Shown here piece by piece: positions 63,201-64,000 of a stretch of DNA of 64,000 bases. The notes under the pieces were generated by a model, which ran no database searches, was not told the origin of the DNA, and saw nothing but the letters and a program-made list of their open reading frames with translations. The stretch lies in contig NZ_JAUSQZ010000001.1 of the NCBI RefSeq assembly GCF_030811555.1, forward strand, positions 5,515,241-5,579,240, written 5' to 3'. Origin of the DNA: Kineosporia succinea (GTDB lineage Bacteria; Actinomycetota; Actinomycetes; Actinomycetales; Kineosporiaceae). A program made the position numbers and the translations under genes. The stretch's first letter is position 1; the number at the start of each line of letters is the position of its first letter.

Positions 63201-64000
63201 AGGTGCCCAGCCAGGCGGTGACGCCGGCCGGGTCGTTGGCGGCGTGCTCGTGGGTCGGGTGCCCCGGGGCGGTCGGCGTGACCAGCACGTCGATCTGGTT
63301 CCAGAGCGCGCTGACCCGCGACGCCATCGCGCGCTGGGCCTGCAGGTCGCGCAGCAGCGGCACGTCGTAGGGCAGCCGGGCACCGAGCAGTTCGGTGACG
63401 TCGACGCGCACGATCTCGAACTGGGCCGGGTCGATGCGCCGCCCGCCGTGCTCGAACGCGGTGCGCCAGGCCGGGGCCATCGGGTCGAGCCCGGCGGCGG
63501 TCGGCACGCCGAGGCGCACCCGGGCCGGGGCGGCCAGCGGGGCGTCGGCGGGCCAGGGGCGGCTGCCGGGCACGTCCAGGCAGTGTTTCACCACCACGGC
63601 CAGGGCCTGCTCGGCGTGGTCGAGGTCGCGGGCGAACAGCGACATCGACTCGTAGCCGGGCGCGGCCAGTACGGCGCCGGCCGAGGGGATCAGCCCGGCG
63701 GTCGGGCGCAGGCCGATGATCCCGTTGAAAGCGGCCGGGACACGGCCCGATCCACCGGCGTCCGTGCCGATCGCGACGTCCGTCAGACCCCGGGCCACGG
63801 CCACCGCCCCGCCGGAACCGCCGGCGATGAAGTCCGCGTCGGCGATCGACGACAGGTCGCCGGAGGCGTCCCGGGCACCGGTCGCCAGCTGGCCCATGCT
63901 GGTCTTGCCCGCGACGATCGCTCCCGCCGCGCGCAGGGCCGCCACGACCGGGGCGTCCTGCTCCGGGGTGTAGAGGGGACGTCCGGTGGTGGCGCTGGTG
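60253..64000 (-). CDS. Open frame joining allophanate hydrolase to N,N-dimethylformamidase-like domains, 5' end missing
   Basis: About 1249 residues are visible; the gene enters from the right edge. First comes an amidase-signature domain (VAGKTSMGQLATGARD with the Lys; GGSGGAVAVARG and GTDAGGSGRVPAAFNG with the Ser residues), then an allophanate-hydrolase C-terminal domain up to GTTVTGFVCEPG. A Pro/Ser linker leads to MPRTPG (ATG 62658), a stretch like the DMFase small subunit (LLEEHRKSP; TEEAALHEILLRRL), then the large subunit (IGYTDRLGVKQGTSVD; LSYLAAEDE; FMYLGAQGF; MELRR). It would cleave an N-formyl-type amide and allophanate. The ATG at 62658 may also start a separate 801-residue protein. 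Confidence 0.75.
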   Translation of the reverse strand, partial: TSATTGRPLYTPEQDAPVVAALRAAGAIVAGKTSMGQLATGARDASGDLSSIADADFIAGGSGGAVAVARGLTDVAIGTDAGGSGRVPAAFNGIIGLRPTAGLIPSAGAVLAAPGYESMSLFARDLDHAEQALAVVVKHCLDVPGSRPWPADAPLAAPARVRLGVPTAAGLDPMAPAWRTAFEHGGRRIDPAQFEIVRVDVTELLGARLPYDVPLLRDLQAQRAMASRVSALWNQIDVLVTPTAPGHPTHEHAANDPAGVTAWLGTYTNFVDLLDLAAVALPMSTDPDLPVGITLVGPAFSDRVLLDVAARLRPDLAPLQPWLPGHHEIAVVGEHTRGGAAEHELTRLGARFVREARTSPEYVLHRAGLVRRPGGASIATEIWALPSAALSPLLGCVPAPLSLGTVRLDDGTTVTGFVCEPGATFAVTPSPESPAPRSVAPPVERPNMPRTPGDRIAEIGGLFSTRALEHVRPLVTEDLLEEHRKSPLEVTNPALRHLLEQIAQAPTTDDLAVLTLKPGESYQVIRRAVLRGFPHDLSDIRRYPTEEAALHEILLRRLASLGLRPRVPGDDDGVMATEPDTKLPRVIGYTDRLGVKQGTSVDVHLSSTHPVMVTADLVSLGSPEVVASFGDVQVTPQRTVMGSCAVTGLLPVDICVLTAIFMPTGIGNGRQVVLSQDGDAGWAFAIDKQGRPELTTGGVTTTGKKPLVNGVWYMVAVEGAEKGTFTVATVPAPRSGWTSGVTMMPQTVTAEVPLVMSDQPLRFAARTQGEAWADCFDGKIETPVALKAGLSAADVVKGARRRMPAREQETAVVIWDVAANLNDEGIKDHEIPGLVRSESGGWEEVPSVAAQTLNAPTWAVTSSGWNGMQDSFAGRPEQWAAVHFHRSDLDDCRWPVSFTVEVADTVRSGAYVVRLCAPGFETELLPLFVEPEWPEAKLAVIVPTLSYLAAEDEPAPPVITDADLYLHDHPEFGHHNGETHASLRRPLLHLRSTGSGRLASDTQLLSWLDAEGIPYEVVTDHTLHEQGAEALRNYAAATTTSRPEHYTTTMLDAVEDYVNGGGRFMYLGAQGFSSRVSVDYRRPWVMELRRADARPGELFAAYSGERGGSWSTLGRAPHKFFNVGSGSRRPDLAGWYRRLADADDERAAFILDGVTDETFGKLDAHSVDHYDPALGSSPDVLVLATGEGLSQVNDPSVRADMTYRVTTSDGAVFTAGASSWCGSLGKDPAVSRITKNVITRFIDEEQLD
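62656..62676 (-). promoter_or_regulatory. Internal ribosome site and start at the amidase-DMFase junction
   Basis: GAAAGG stands six bases before ATG 62658. TAG lies just ahead of it in the frame one base off, after a run of six C on the coding strand. One C fewer would end the amidase here and leave two ordinary adjacent genes. Confidence 0.55.

Overview
The window is high-GC actinobacterial DNA with dense, often overlapping genes. Gene content from about 10.4 kb onward (paired LuxR-type ATPase regulators, FtsX-type exporter, HelR helicase with its promoter element, several ABC importers) suits a soil actinomycete, perhaps near Kineosporia; that placement is a guess from style. The first 10.3 kb reads differently: leucine is mostly CTC where the rest prefers CTG, and the gene set resembles a Microbacteriaceae sugar locus. 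It looks like acquired DNA, or conceivably an assembly join.

Region 1 (1-10318) is an alpha-galactoside-type locus. A secreted glycoside hydrolase, two sugar permeases and a binding protein lie on the minus strand. A LacI regulator, a Gfo/Idh/MocA oxidoreductase and a GH36-like alpha-galactosidase lie on the plus strand. A 970-bp IS5-family (ISL2-like) element has cut the second permease, and its last 13 codons survive on the far side.

Region 2 (10471-20108) concerns the cell surface: an acyltransferase, a two-component system with a GerMN lipoprotein, an SGNH-hydrolase lipoprotein, and a three-gene glycosyltransferase operon. Region 3 (20158-30774) holds a GNAT enzyme, an ECF-like sigma factor, a cupin, two alpha/beta hydrolases, a short-chain dehydrogenase and two divergent giant LuxR regulators. 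A shared 19-bp motif links two of its promoters. Region 4 (30967-42945) has a MacB-like exporter with two unlike ATPases, a XylFGH-like importer, a tyrosine phosphatase, two cell-envelope proteins and an MFS transporter preceded by 10-bp repeats.

Region 5 (43146-51941) looks like a nitrogen-compound catabolic cluster: two amidohydrolases (one lacking expected metal ligands), a cupin-XRE regulator, a NitT/TauT-type importer, an FAD oxidase, a creatininase-family hydrolase and an N-terminally short PfkB-like protein. Region 6 (51931-54221) is HelR with a rifamycin-associated element. Region 7 (54468-64000) is a second catabolic cluster: GntR regulator, extradiol dioxygenase, a second NitT/TauT importer, a DUF1349 protein, and one open frame joining allophanate hydrolase to small- and large-subunit-like parts of N,N-dimethylformamidase. 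Regions 5 and 7, and above all that fusion, are the best candidates for an undescribed degradation system. No tRNA, rRNA or CRISPR array was seen.
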